Shown here in pieces: positions 1 to 7,926 of a stretch of 27,154 nt of DNA; the first letter of the stretch is position 1, and each line of letters starts with the position of its first letter. Both the position numbers and the translations under genes were made by a program. This DNA comes from CAYLRY01 sp964386535. GTDB lineage: Bacteria; Chloroflexota; Dehalococcoidia; Dehalococcoidales; UBA3254. The DNA lies in contig CAYLRY010000041.1 of assembly GCA_964386535.1 (NCBI GenBank), positions 1-27,154 of the forward strand, written 5' to 3'. The notes below the pieces were generated by a model, which ran no database searches, had not been told where the DNA came from, and saw nothing but the letters and a program-made list of their open reading frames with translations.

Positions 1-75
1 TTAGATGTCCATCTTTTTACTTTGGTCAGCCTTCCTGATTATTCTTGGATATTGGGGAGGATTACCCGTCCGGTG

Positions 76-888
76 TTAATGCCATTTTATTATGATAGAC
101 TCCCTCTGAAAAAGACTTACTGCAATTCGCAGCACCATAAAGTCAACCAGAAACAAACCCAGAGAAAGAGCCAGTGTCAATATTAAGTTGAACCAGACTA
201 TACCCGCTACTTGAATTCCGATTAAAAGGAATACCGGCAGGATTACCAGAATGACAAAGTTTTGTGCGTTTTTAGCATCCTTTGCCTGAGATGAGCCGAT
301 GATGCCCAGCAAAAAACTCAATGCCGCCACAGCGGGAGTCAGGAGAAAAAGAGTAATAAACCAGGAAGAAGTTAAAACCATATCCACCAGCATACCCCAA
401 CCCATCAAATCTACTCCCAGGAAGAATATGGCAGCACAAATCCAGGTAACAATTAGAGCCGGGATAGCCCCAGAAAGTGCTTTTCCTAATAACAACTCCC
501 ATGTCCTCACTGGTGTGGCTAAAAGGGGTTCAAGACTGCGTGATTGTTTCTCTTCAATAATGCTGAAAGTAGCGAAGCTGATAGCGATCATAGTAGGAAT
601 TAATAAAAGGAAAAACTTGAATTGACTGAGTAAAAGTATTTGAAGCTGCTGAGAAGCAGGTAAAGCTGCTACTGCTGGAATTTCAATGATCAGTTTTTTT
701 ATGGCGGACTGTATAAATGAGGTAGATGTGATAGTATCCCCGCCGAAATGAGAGGCCAGCCATATAAATACCAGAGGCTCGGCGATGATTAAAAGCGGAA
801 CCAGTGTAACGAAAAGGGTATTATTGAGATCATGAAAAATTACTTCCCATTCTTTGAACAGAATATTACGAAGGCGGCGTCTGGTCAT
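76..888 (-). CDS. ABC-2 type transporter permease
   Basis: This is probably the membrane subunit of an ABC exporter acting with the ATPase encoded just upstream. The 270-residue protein has a cytoplasmic N-terminus rich in Arg, a first membrane segment around residues 25-48, a large external loop, and about five more hydrophobic segments from residue 90 to 255. The stretch EEKQSRSLEPLLATPV near residue 112 is the hallmark of ABC-2/NatB-type permeases, where it lies in the cytoplasmic loop that contacts the ATPase. Its ATG overlaps the ATPase stop codon by 4 bases (ATGA), so the two are translationally coupled. The substrate cannot be read from the sequence; drugs, lipids, Na+ or peptides are all possible for this family. 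Confidence 0.88.
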   Translation of the reverse strand: MTRRRLRNILFKEWEVIFHDLNNTLFVTLVPLLIIAEPLVFIWLASHFGGDTITSTSFIQSAIKKLIIEIPAVAALPASQQLQILLLSQFKFFLLLIPTMIAISFATFSIIEEKQSRSLEPLLATPVRTWELLLGKALSGAIPALIVTWICAAIFFLGVDLMGWGMLVDMVLTSSWFITLFLLTPAVAALSFLLGIIGSSQAKDAKNAQNFVILVILPVFLLIGIQVAGIVWFNLILTLALSLGLFLVDFMVLRIAVSLFQRESIIIKWH

Positions 889-1802
889 TCTTTTGCCTCC
901 TCTTTCACCAGGCTGAGATAAATTTCCTCCAGCGAATGGTGCTCTTCCTTGACTTCCAGTATTCTGCCGCCGGCCAGTACAATATTTTTGACCAGCTCAG
1001 GAAGTTGATTCTCGTTATCTTCCAGTTCCAGGAAAAGTTGGTTGCTATCTGCCTTAAAGGAGTTAAAAGAGGCGTTCTTTTTAACTGTTCCCAGAATATC
1101 ATCGTTGATGTTTTCTAACCTGATTATGACCTTCCTGTGGAACATTTGCTTTCTCAGATTCTCCGGTTTGTCCAGGGCCAGCAAACGGTTGCGAAAAACC
1201 GCAATACGGTGGCAAAGCTGCTCTGCTTCGGATAAGTTATGGGTGGAAAGGAAAATTGTCCGTCCTTCACTGCTGAGCTTTTTGATCAGCCCGCGGACAT
1301 TTTCAGCGGCCTCCGGGTCCAGACCGGCAGTGGGCTCATCCAGAAACAGTACCTGTGGTTCGTGGACCAGGGCTCTGGCTAGCGCCAGTCGCTGCTTCAT
1401 GCCCTTTGAGTAGGTCCCTACGGGCTCTTTCTGACGCTCCCCAAGGCCCATGATTTGGAGATATTTCCCAACCCTACCGGGAATATCAATTCCCGGGTAG
1501 AAACCCGCAAAGTATTCCAGATTCCGGTAAGCGCTCAGGCGGTTATAAAATCCTGGCGATTCCGTAAGCAGGCCGATGACCTGGTGAAGTTGCTCGATAG
1601 AACCGTCAGTTCGTCTTCCGCCAATCACCGCATAACCTGAAGTGGGAGCAATAATACCCGAAAGCATGCGAATAGTGGTGGTCTTTCCCGCCCCATTAGG
1701 CCCCAGAAAACCCAGCACCTCACCTTTCTCTACCTTCAAACTGAGTTTGTCCACAGCACATACTTTTCCATAATAACGAGTCAATTCATGGGCTTCAATC
1801 AT
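885..1802 (-). CDS. ABC transporter ATP-binding protein (NatA/CcmA-like)
   Basis: This is the ATPase subunit that powers the neighbouring ABC-2 permease. From the ATG, Walker A (GPNGAGKTT) is at about residues 34-42, the signature (YSKGMKQR) at about 131-138 and Walker B (LFLDEP) at about 152-157, followed by the H-loop in FLSTHNLSEAEQLCHR. The last ~90 residues form the variable C-terminal domain seen in NatA-type exporters. I chose the ATG at 1802 because family members start at MIEA-like sequence. A TTG two codons upstream (1808) is better spaced from GGGGGAG and is a real alternative. The gene diverges from the decarboxylase at 1959, and an inverted repeat at 1840-1869 lies over its likely -10 box. 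Confidence 0.9.
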   Translation of the reverse strand: MIEAHELTRYYGKVCAVDKLSLKVEKGEVLGFLGPNGAGKTTTIRMLSGIIAPTSGYAVIGGRRTDGSIEQLHQVIGLLTESPGFYNRLSAYRNLEYFAGFYPGIDIPGRVGKYLQIMGLGERQKEPVGTYSKGMKQRLALARALVHEPQVLFLDEPTAGLDPEAAENVRGLIKKLSSEGRTIFLSTHNLSEAEQLCHRIAVFRNRLLALDKPENLRKQMFHRKVIIRLENINDDILGTVKKNASFNSFKADSNQLFLELEDNENQLPELVKNIVLAGGRILEVKEEHHSLEEIYLSLVKEEAKE

Positions 1803-1839
1803 AATCAAGAATTAGGTTCTCCCCCTGGTTCAAACTAAT

Positions 1840-1869
1840 GGTCTAAAATATTATACTTTATTTTAGACC
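1840..1869. promoter_or_regulatory. Inverted repeat / operator over divergent promoters
   Basis: Perfect 11-bp arms, GGTCTAAAATA (1840-1850) and TATTTTAGACC (1859-1869), are separated by 8 bases. The element lies between the divergent ABC transporter and decarboxylase genes. On the minus strand the centre reads a perfect TATAAT (1855-1850), and on the plus strand TATACT (1852-1857) with a TTCAAA 17 bases upstream (1829-1834). A dimeric repressor binding here would cover the -10 of both directions. No regulator gene is adjacent. A terminator is unlikely because neither gene ends here. Confidence 0.6.
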
Positions 1870-1958
1870 GTGTAATGTATCTTCTTCAGGTTGGTTCTTC
1901 ATAACCGGGAAATGGTAAAATTATGGAACCGTATGCTTTGACCAAAAAAGGAGATTTC

Positions 1959-3317
1959 ATGCAACTGGAAAAACACAGTTTGGAGATATTAACCGGAGCT
2001 TTACAGCGGCTCGAGGCTGGTTACGCTCATTTACCCGATGTAAACACCGCTTATGATTATGAGGCTATCAACCGGGTTTTACTGGAAACTGCTGAGAAAC
2101 TGTGGGAAAACTATCCCTTCTTTCATCCGGCTTATGCAGCCCATATGTTTAAACCGCCTCACCCTGTTGCCAGATTAGCTTATATGCTGGGACTCTGGAT
2201 TAACCCAAATAATCATTCTTTTGATGCCGGGCAGGCCAGCTCAAGAATGGAGAAAGAAGCGGTAAGTGCAATCGCCAGAATGTTTGGCTGGGAGACTGCT
2301 CTGGGACATCTTTGCGGCGGTGGTACTATGGCTAATCTGGAAGCACTCTGGGTTGCCGGGAAACTGCATCCAGGTAAAACTGTAGTAGCTTCCGAAATGG
2401 CCCATTTTACTCATGGCAGGATTTCTGAGGTACTGCATCTGGATTTTCATACCGTTTCCTGCGATGATCATGCCCGTATGGATATTACATCGCTCGAAGA
2501 TATCCTGAGTACAAAAAAAGTTGGATTGGTGGTGGCTTCGCTGGGAACTACGGGAACAGGTTCTTGTGATCCACTGGAAGAAATTCTGTCTCTGAAAGAG
2601 AAATATGGATTCCGGTTGCATGTGGATTCTGCCTATGGCGGCTATTTTATTTTGACCGGTAACCTGAACAGCAGCACGCGTAGATCCTTTGATCTGATAA
2701 AAGAAGCCGATTCTGTTGTTATAGATCCGCATAAGCACGGCTTGCAGCCTTTCGGATGCGGATGTATACTTTTCAAAAATCCTGATGTCGGACGGTTCTA
2801 TCAACATGACTCACCCTATACTTACTTTCGCTCCGAGGATCTACATCTGGGGGAAATCAGTCTGGAATGTTCACGGGCGGGAGCATCGGCGATTGCTCTC
2901 TGGGCTACCCAGAAACTGTTGCCCCTGCAGCCTGGAGGGGAATTCGCTTCTGCTCTGGAGAAATCCAGAGAAGCAGCCCTAATTTTATACCAAAAACTGG
3001 CAGCAGATGCCAGGTTCAGAGTTGTCTTTCCACCCGAACTGGATATCGTTATCTGGGCCCTGGCCGGTAAAAGTGCCAGCGTGATCTCCCTGCAAACAGA
3101 AAAATTCCTGCAAGCGGCAGCCTCTCACCAACTCTATCTGGCCAAGTTGAAATATCCTGCCCGTTTATTGAAAGGTTTCTGGAAGGACGTCATATTTGAT
3201 GCTGAGACTGTGACCTGTTTACGTTCCTGCCTGATGAAGCCGGAGCACCTGGACTACCTCGAAAAAATCTGGGAAATCATAGATAAAACAGCCGGAGAAA
3301 TGGAAACATTTTCATAA
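1959..3317 (+). CDS. PLP-dependent group II amino-acid decarboxylase-like protein
   Basis: This fold-type I PLP enzyme belongs to the group II decarboxylase family (glutamate, tyrosine, aspartate or aromatic amino-acid decarboxylases). Visible motifs are CGGGTMANLEA (cofactor phosphate binding region), HVDSAYGG with the Asp that pairs with the pyridine nitrogen, and DPHKHG with the Lys that forms the Schiff base (about residue 259). The 452-residue length fits the family. I chose the ATG at 1959 over 1923 because AAAAGGAG stands 5 bases before it. The substrate is uncertain; MfnA-like tyrosine/aspartate decarboxylases are the nearest pattern I can name. It heads a plus-strand run with ybeY, which starts 35 bases after its stop. 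Confidence 0.85.
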   Translation: MQLEKHSLEILTGALQRLEAGYAHLPDVNTAYDYEAINRVLLETAEKLWENYPFFHPAYAAHMFKPPHPVARLAYMLGLWINPNNHSFDAGQASSRMEKEAVSAIARMFGWETALGHLCGGGTMANLEALWVAGKLHPGKTVVASEMAHFTHGRISEVLHLDFHTVSCDDHARMDITSLEDILSTKKVGLVVASLGTTGTGSCDPLEEILSLKEKYGFRLHVDSAYGGYFILTGNLNSSTRRSFDLIKEADSVVIDPHKHGLQPFGCGCILFKNPDVGRFYQHDSPYTYFRSEDLHLGEISLECSRAGASAIALWATQKLLPLQPGGEFASALEKSREAALILYQKLAADARFRVVFPPELDIVIWALAGKSASVISLQTEKFLQAAASHQLYLAKLKYPARLLKGFWKDVIFDAETVTCLRSCLMKPEHLDYLEKIWEIIDKTAGEMETFS

Positions 3318-3352
3318 TAATCCAGAGAAAATCGTTGCATGAAGGTAAAAGG

Positions 3353-3826
3353 ATGGAAATAAATATTCTTATTGAGGAAGGCATTGAAGCCGAACCGGGA
3401 GCAGAATGGCTGCAAAAGGTAATGGAAAAAGCTCTCATGTCTGAAAATGTGCCGTCCAATATTGAAATCAGCCTGGTTATTACCGGACAGGCAAAAATGC
3501 AGGAATTAAACCGCGAATACCGCGGCCAGGACCAACCCACGGATGTTTTATCTTTCGCTTTGTCTGAATCCTCAAAAGACGAACCAGCCGCTTTCATAGG
3601 TCCTCCCGACGGACTGCTGCACCTGGGGGAGATAATCATATCTTATCCGCAAGCCCTGATTCAGGCCCAAGAACATGACCATACCATAAAAAAAGAACTG
3701 GCTCTTCTCATTGTTCATGGAGTACTCCACATCCTGGGATATGACCACGAGAAACCCGAGATGGAACCCCTTATGTTAGCCCGGGAGAAAGAAATATTAA
3801 CCGCCTTAGAAAAGGAGATAATATGA
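3353..3826 (+). CDS. ybeY: Endoribonuclease YbeY (rRNA maturation factor)
   Basis: YbeY is a zinc-dependent single-strand endoribonuclease needed for 16S rRNA 3'-end maturation and ribosome quality control. The diagnostic metal-binding motif HGVLHILGYDH lies near the C-terminus (three His on one helix-turn), and the upstream family stretch QELNREYRGQDQPTDVLSFA is present. The length of 157 residues from the ATG at 3353 is typical. An in-frame TTG at 3335 would add six residues, but the ATG fits family N-termini better. Its stop overlaps the next gene's ATG by 4 bases. In Firmicutes ybeY usually sits beside phoH and era; here it follows a decarboxylase, which is less usual. Confidence 0.95.
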   Translation: MEINILIEEGIEAEPGAEWLQKVMEKALMSENVPSNIEISLVITGQAKMQELNREYRGQDQPTDVLSFALSESSKDEPAAFIGPPDGLLHLGEIIISYPQALIQAQEHDHTIKKELALLIVHGVLHILGYDHEKPEMEPLMLAREKEILTALEKEII

Positions 3827-4074
3827 AGGTACTGGGAATAGCCGGAAGTCCCCGTAAGGGNNNNNNNNNNNNNNNNNNNNNNNNNNNNNNNNNNNNNNNN
3901 NNNNNNNNNNNNNNNNNNNNNNNNNNNNNNNNNNNNNNNNNNNNNNNNNNNNNNNNNNNNATAATTTATGCGGGGGATCTATTGTTCCCCGGAATTGACG
4001 CCAAAGGAGATATCCTGAACCATCCGGATTTTATCGAGCAGGCTTTTGTTGCCGGGCAAAGGTTTGCGGAGTAG
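3823..4074 (+). CDS. Flavodoxin-like / NADPH-dependent FMN reductase family protein, interrupted by assembly gap
   Basis: Only the two ends are visible. The N-terminus MKVLGIAGSPRKG is the phosphate-binding start of NADPH-dependent FMN reductase/flavodoxin-fold proteins, which bind FMN by a GSPRxxG-type loop. After the gap, 37 residues of C-terminus end in a helix-like AFVAGQRFAE. The 100 N at 3861-3960 are probably a placeholder of arbitrary size. Family members are roughly 180-210 residues, so about 400-480 bases would be expected rather than 100. That both ends belong to one gene is an inference; two genes could lie here. The start overlaps the ybeY stop by 4 bases. Confidence 0.6.
   Translation: MKVLGIAGSPRKXXXXXXXXXXXXXXXXXXXXXXXXXXXXXXXXXXIIYAGDLLFPGIDAKGDILNHPDFIEQAFVAGQRFAE
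3861..3960. other. Assembly gap (100 N)
   Basis: A run of exactly 100 undetermined bases. The flanks share no duplicated sequence, unlike the second gap, so genuine sequence is probably missing, including most of the flavodoxin-like gene. Confidence 0.97.
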
Positions 4075-4161
4075 CAGATCACTAACTATATTTTGATGTT
4101 TTAACACTCACATTTAGCGAAATCCGGATATAAATATAAAAAGTCAAAAGGAGATTTGATA

Positions 4162-4596
4162 GTGAAAGCGGACAAAACGACTGAAAAAGAGGTGATAGAA
4201 GTTATTAACCGGTTCGTTGAAACCTACACTCACCACGATATTGAAGGCACGCTGGCGCTCCTGGCGCCGGACCCGGATATATTGCTTATCGGCACCGGCA
4301 GGGATGAAAAAATACTGGGAATAGAGCAAGCCCGAACCCAGATTAAGAGAGACTACGAGCAGGGCGGCGATTTTTTGATCAAACTGGGGACAACAACGGT
4401 ATCATCTGCGGGACCGGTAGCCTGGATAGCGGCTGATTCTCAATGGCAGGTTAAAATTGGGGGACGGAAAATAGACTATTACTGGCGCTGGACTATGGTA
4501 CTGGAGAAACGCCAGAATAAATGGCTGATCATGCAATCACACCTGTCCGCTCCGGAAGCTTCGCAGGTAGCCGGACAATCATTCCCTTCAAAGTAA
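4162..4596 (+). CDS. NTF2-like (SnoaL/DUF4440-type) protein
   Basis: A small protein (144 residues) of the NTF2-like cone fold. It starts with the typical amphipathic helix EVIEVINRFVETYTHHD, followed by LALLAPDPDILLIGTG, a strand pair TTTVSSAGPVAWIAADSQWQ, and a closing DYYWRWTMVLEKRQNKWLIMQSH strand region. This is the pattern of DUF4440/SnoaL-like proteins, which act as small-molecule isomerases, hydrolases or ligand-binding domains. The GTG at 4162 is chosen because AAAAGGAG lies 8 bases upstream; the TTG at 4156 would be too close. It could be co-transcribed with the genes to the left, 87 bases away. The function is not predictable. Confidence 0.8.
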   Translation: MKADKTTEKEVIEVINRFVETYTHHDIEGTLALLAPDPDILLIGTGRDEKILGIEQARTQIKRDYEQGGDFLIKLGTTTVSSAGPVAWIAADSQWQVKIGGRKIDYYWRWTMVLEKRQNKWLIMQSHLSAPEASQVAGQSFPSK

Positions 4597-4649
4597 TACT
4601 TTATAACATAAAGCGGTGCCCGCGAAATATGTATATATTGTCAAGTATT

Positions 4650-5024
4650 TCAAGCAGCCTGCGTCCTACGTTTAGTAATGGAATCTACTCTGGCCAGGAA
4701 CTCCCTTAACCCAAAAGGTTTGGTTAAATATCCATCAGCACCCAGCTCAAAGCATTTGGCCTTATCCTCTACGTCCTGCCTGGCACTCAGCATCATTATA
4801 GGGGTATTCAGCCGTTGGCGCACCAGCCTGCAAACTGAAAATCCGTCCATCCGGGGCATATTGATATCCAGTAAAATGATATCAAATACATGGTTATTAA
4901 TAATGGAAATAGCCTCTATGCCGTCAGCAGCCTCCATGACTTCATAACCCCTGGCCTCCAAATTAACAGCGATAAATTTCCTGAGATTCTTTTCGTCATC
5001 TACAACCAGGACTCTTCGCTTCAT
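4650..5024 (-). CDS. Stand-alone response-regulator receiver protein
   Basis: A 124-residue CheY-type receiver domain. It keeps the acidic pair VVDDE (residues 8-10), the phospho-acceptor Asp in LLDINMPRMDG (about D53), the switch Ser in MMLSA (about 80) and Lys in LTKPFG (about 102). The end, FGLREFLARVDSITKRR, resembles the linker of OmpR-type regulators, but stop codons follow directly and no DNA-binding domain is encoded within 50 bases. It is either a single-domain regulator or a truncated OmpR-type one. No histidine kinase lies nearby. The start has an upstream GAAAGG-like ribosome site on the minus strand. Confidence 0.88.
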   Translation of the reverse strand: MKRRVLVVDDEKNLRKFIAVNLEARGYEVMEAADGIEAISIINNHVFDIILLDINMPRMDGFSVCRLVRQRLNTPIMMLSARQDVEDKAKCFELGADGYLTKPFGLREFLARVDSITKRRTQAA

Positions 5025-5294
5025 CCTTTCACTTACCTTTTTACTCAGATATTGTACTGATGAATTGGAGTTTAGATAATCTCCGTCTCAACATAATCAC
5101 AAATCGCTAAAACCGGCTTACTAAGTGATCACAAAGGGATCGTTATGCGACCTCCAGTGTCAAAATGTATTCTTTTGTTCTACAAATTATAAGAGGATGG
5201 TTGATAGGATTTGCCCTTGCCCCAGGATTCCGGTCAGATCCGGGATAGGGCTGTTGGATGCCCGTTTTTAATCCTGAGCCGTTTCAAAAGCCAG
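5025..5294. other. Gene-free stretch
   Basis: No convincing coding frame on either strand. It contains a short palindromic interspersed repeat at 5226-5246 and should hold the upstream region of the receiver gene. The promoter of the VOC gene follows at 5295. Confidence 0.5.
5226..5246. repeat. Short palindromic interspersed repeat, copy 1
   Basis: GATTCCGGTCAGATCCGGGAT is nearly the same as 24718-24739 on the same strand. The TTCCGG...CCGGGAT pattern belongs to the small palindromic repeats scattered between genes in many bacterial genomes; spurious frames over them translate to strings like PDQVRDK. Confidence 0.45.
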
Positions 5295-5323
5295 TTCGCA
5301 CTTGCATCAAAATCGTTTATAAT
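5295..5323 (+). promoter_or_regulatory. Sigma-70/A-type promoter of the VOC gene
   Basis: TTCGCA at 5295-5300, a 17-base spacer and a perfect TATAAT at 5318-5323. Transcription would start near 5330, giving a leader of about 25 bases before the GTG at 5355 with GAGGAGG in between. This placement rules out the longer frame that opens at 5211. Confidence 0.65.
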
Positions 5324-5354
5324 AGATACATTTCATCACCAGAGGAGGAAAAAA

Positions 5355-5789
5355 GTGCTGAAAAAACTTGACCATGTAATCATGGTAGTCAAAAACCTGG
5401 AGGCTGCGTTAAAAAAATACGATGATATTTTTCACCTGATCCCAGAAGGCGGAGCTATCAAAGATCTACCTGACATGAGAATAGCCATGCTGCCCGCGCT
5501 CGAGGGCTCCAGGATAGAGCTGATAGAACCCAAATCCAGTTCAATGAAACGCCATGCGGAGTTCCTGAAGAAGCATGGGGAAGGCGTAATGGGACTTTCC
5601 GGTTTCGTAGATGATTTTGATGCTGAGGTTAAAGCTCTGCGGGAAAAAGGGATTGCAGTTGAAGAAGAAATACAGCCTTCCGTACATCCGGGATATGCCC
5701 TGAGACTGGCCTGGATACCCCCTGAAGAGGGTAATGGAGTCTGGATCGAGCTGGTGGATGTGAAATCCTTACCGCCTCACTTAAGATAG
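5355..5789 (+). CDS. VOC family protein, methylmalonyl-CoA epimerase-like
   Basis: A 144-residue vicinal-oxygen-chelate protein. It begins LKKLDHVIMVVKNLEAALKKY, with the metal-ligand His of the first beta-alpha-beta module, and continues with IAMLPALEGSRIELIEP and GVWIELVD, whose Glu residues match metal ligands of methylmalonyl-CoA epimerase and glyoxalase I. The second-module His expected in the GEGVHHIAF-like position is replaced (GEGVMGLSG), so the epimerase role is uncertain. The GTG start is fixed by GAGGAGG seven bases upstream and by the promoter at 5295-5323. It overlaps the end of the convergent MFS gene by 13 bases. Confidence 0.8.
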   Translation: MLKKLDHVIMVVKNLEAALKKYDDIFHLIPEGGAIKDLPDMRIAMLPALEGSRIELIEPKSSSMKRHAEFLKKHGEGVMGLSGFVDDFDAEVKALREKGIAVEEEIQPSVHPGYALRLAWIPPEEGNGVWIELVDVKSLPPHLR

Positions 5790-7003
5790 CCGGGCTCTGT
5801 TTTCTTACCCAGTGTCTCCCTGATAAAAAACATAAATACCAGAGCTATGGCACACAGCCCTGCCCAGAAATAAAAAGGCAACCCCGGATCGATACCTGCC
5901 AGGCTGTTGCCCAGAGGCGGAGAGATCACGCTGCCCACCTGGCTGATGGTAAAGACCATTCCCAGGGCTGAGCCGTAGTATTCCTGACCGATTCCTTTCG
6001 TTTCCAGCAGCATGGCGCATAAAATGGCCATGAAGCCGTCGAAAGAAAGACCCGCCAGGATCATCAGAATCCAGGTGCCGATCCCTCCTACCACCGGCAA
6101 CAAGGCCACACAGACAATACTGATTACCAGCGCAGGATATAGAATGGCTTTTCTGGATTTTAATTTATCAGATAGAGAAGACAGGGGGACCACAAAAAGT
6201 GTGCTGGCAGCAAAGAAGGCGGATAAGGTGTTATCAGCCAAAGCAGGGCTCAACCCTGCGTCACGTAAATATAAAGGAACATAGCCCATTACCCCAGTCA
6301 TGCAGCCGGAACGGAACATTAGCATAATGCCAAAAAGCCACAATCCCTTAATCCGCACTACCTTCGAAAGCGCTTGAAGAATAGATACCTTATTCTGCTG
6401 CACAGCCTGCTGGAGAGAACCAGGAGGGTCCCGGCTGAACAGGAACCAGAATGCACCCATTGCTACCCCAATGGCTCCATAAAGGTACATAACATGCCTC
6501 CATCCACCCAGCCAGGGCGAAAGTACCGTAGCGCTAAGCATAGGTCCCAGCATCAACCCCAGTCCCATCCCCATGGCTCCGATACCGTTGGCTAAAGCCA
6601 GGTTTTTGCCTCTGAACCAGAGGCCGATAGTCTTGGTATTAGTAATAGGCACAATGGCCCTGACCAGGCCGTTCACAAAAACCGTAATCATCAGGATGAA
6701 AAAACCGTTTGATAAACCTCTCGATGCCCCGGTCAGACCGACCAGTACACAGGAGATAGTCAGTACCCATTTTATCCCCAGGCGGTCACTCATCAAACCG
6801 CCGATGAGGCTGACAAAGACTCCGGCCAGGCTGGCTATCCCCCAGATGCCCCCTATTTCAACCAGGCTTAAATTAAGGTCCTCGGAGATTTCCTTAAAAA
6901 GAGAGGGCATGCAGGAAAAGGGGATAGCCACCACTACCGCGGCAGTGACTGTAGAAAGGGTTAACATATACCAGCGGTAATTGGCCTTTCTACTTCCTTC
7001 CAT
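5777..7003 (-). CDS. MFS transporter (CynX/NimT- or OxlT-like)
   Basis: A 408-residue major facilitator with about 12 hydrophobic segments in two halves. The first opens with YMLTLSTVTAAVVVAIPF and carries the family loop GGLMSDRLGIKW between segments 2 and 3. The second repeats it as SLSDKLKSRKA between segments 8 and 9. The protein is likely to carry a small organic anion or metabolite across the inner membrane, but the substrate is not visible. The ATG follows AAAGGGG on the minus strand with a rather long gap. It is a single gene, convergent with the VOC gene and overlapping its end. Confidence 0.88.
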   Translation of the reverse strand: MEGSRKANYRWYMLTLSTVTAAVVVAIPFSCMPSLFKEISEDLNLSLVEIGGIWGIASLAGVFVSLIGGLMSDRLGIKWVLTISCVLVGLTGASRGLSNGFFILMITVFVNGLVRAIVPITNTKTIGLWFRGKNLALANGIGAMGMGLGLMLGPMLSATVLSPWLGGWRHVMYLYGAIGVAMGAFWFLFSRDPPGSLQQAVQQNKVSILQALSKVVRIKGLWLFGIMLMFRSGCMTGVMGYVPLYLRDAGLSPALADNTLSAFFAASTLFVVPLSSLSDKLKSRKAILYPALVISIVCVALLPVVGGIGTWILMILAGLSFDGFMAILCAMLLETKGIGQEYYGSALGMVFTISQVGSVISPPLGNSLAGIDPGLPFYFWAGLCAIALVFMFFIRETLGKKTEPGYLK

Positions 7004-7464
7004 CTGTTAATACCCCTTTGCCGATTCTGAAATCTGTATTATCCATACGGTATAGGTCTATCCGCCAACTACTAACGTATTGATATCCCGAAAGTACGCG
7101 GCGCCAGAGCAACACTTACTTCCGTCTTACTGCACCAGACGGGTTTTAGGATTGGAATTTTAGCCCTGAAGCTGTATGAAAAGGTGTTTTTGTCCTGAAA
7201 CATATCAATCCTCTTCATGTCTTGATTAAACCAGTGATCAAATATAACAACTATTGTACCATAATTAAGCGTATACGATATGTTTCATTAGAGACATGAT
7301 TAAAAAACATCATATCATTTCCTTTTCCTGTGACGCCTGTCATATAACCCAGTGCCGCCTGTAATACCCTTATTTCGTAATTGATGATTCAAAGCACTGT
7401 TATTAGCTCCCAGGGCAGCATAAACTGAGATCAAGAAAGAAATTTAAGAAACTGGGGGATCTGA
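7004..7464. other. Gene-free stretch of about 460 bases
   Basis: No coding frame with family-like content on either strand. It should contain the promoter of the MFS gene (minus strand) near 7030-7070, where AT-rich boxes such as TATACC and TAATAC are visible, and possibly one for the small peptide at 7465. I see no RNA gene or convincing terminator. Confidence 0.4.
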
Positions 7465-7569
7465 ATGATGACGCCGGAGATCAAAGCGCATTTAACAGAT
7501 TTTCTGGTCATTACTTTCATGGCTCTTGTAGCCACGGGGATAACCCTCCTGGTGATGCATTACCGTTAA
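7465..7569 (+). CDS. Possible 34-residue single-span membrane peptide
   Basis: The frame reads MMTPEIKAHLTDFL followed by a hydrophobic segment (VITFMALVATGITLLVM) and a short HYR tail. A GGGGGAT ribosome-site-like stretch stands a few bases before the first ATG. Charge distribution and length fit a small bitopic membrane peptide. The only support is the start signal plus the hydrophobic pattern, so it may be chance. Confidence 0.4.
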   Translation: MMTPEIKAHLTDFLVITFMALVATGITLLVMHYR

Positions 7570-7598
7570 CGAAATCTTAATAACTGTTGTATAGGATT

Positions 7599-7926
7599 AT
7601 GGTTGAAAGATGGGGTCATAGTTTGAGCTCACTCAAATACGAGGTCAATTTTATAGATGACGATAAAATAAACAGGATAGCCGGAGCGGTCCGGTCTCTG
7701 GCACCAGAGCATCCGGTAAAGTTAAGTGAGGAAGAATAAGAGGTGGCTGGCTTCGGCGGTGGAGGATGGGATAAAGGCAGTGAGCGGGGGGGTGAAGGTG
7801 ACGGTTGCTGATCAGCAGCATTTTGCGGAAGTGGTCCCCAGGCTATTGCAAGTTTTAAGCGAATATGACCTTGTGATGGGCTCAGGCTATTGCAAAGGGG
7901 GTAGCGCCGGTACATGGAAAATATAA
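7599..7926 (+). pseudogene. Remnant of a dolichol-phosphate-mannose-synthase-like GT2 glycosyltransferase
   Basis: Two frames together recall the core of DPM1-type family 2 glycosyltransferases. The first (7599-7739) gives YEVNFIDDD and AVRSLAPEHPVKL, matching the usual nucleotide-binding FVDDxSxDGT...ELAxxHPVR region. The second (7726-7926, shifted by +1) gives WLASAVEDGIKAVSGGV, ADQQHFAEVVPRLL and EYDLVMGSGYCKGGS, matching GLSSAVVxGI, the catalytic MDADLQHPPEVVP and the GSRYxxGG motif. The first Asp of the DAD motif is lost, the frames are shifted, and both the N-terminal PTYNE region and everything after GSRY are missing. It is therefore a fragment, not just a sequencing slip. A GT39-like gene that could use a polyprenyl-phosphate sugar follows. 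Confidence 0.65.

Noticed and set aside
5211..5354. 48-codon N-terminal extension of the VOC gene
   Set aside because: The promoter (5295-5323) and the GAGGAGG site lie inside it, and it contains an interspersed repeat.
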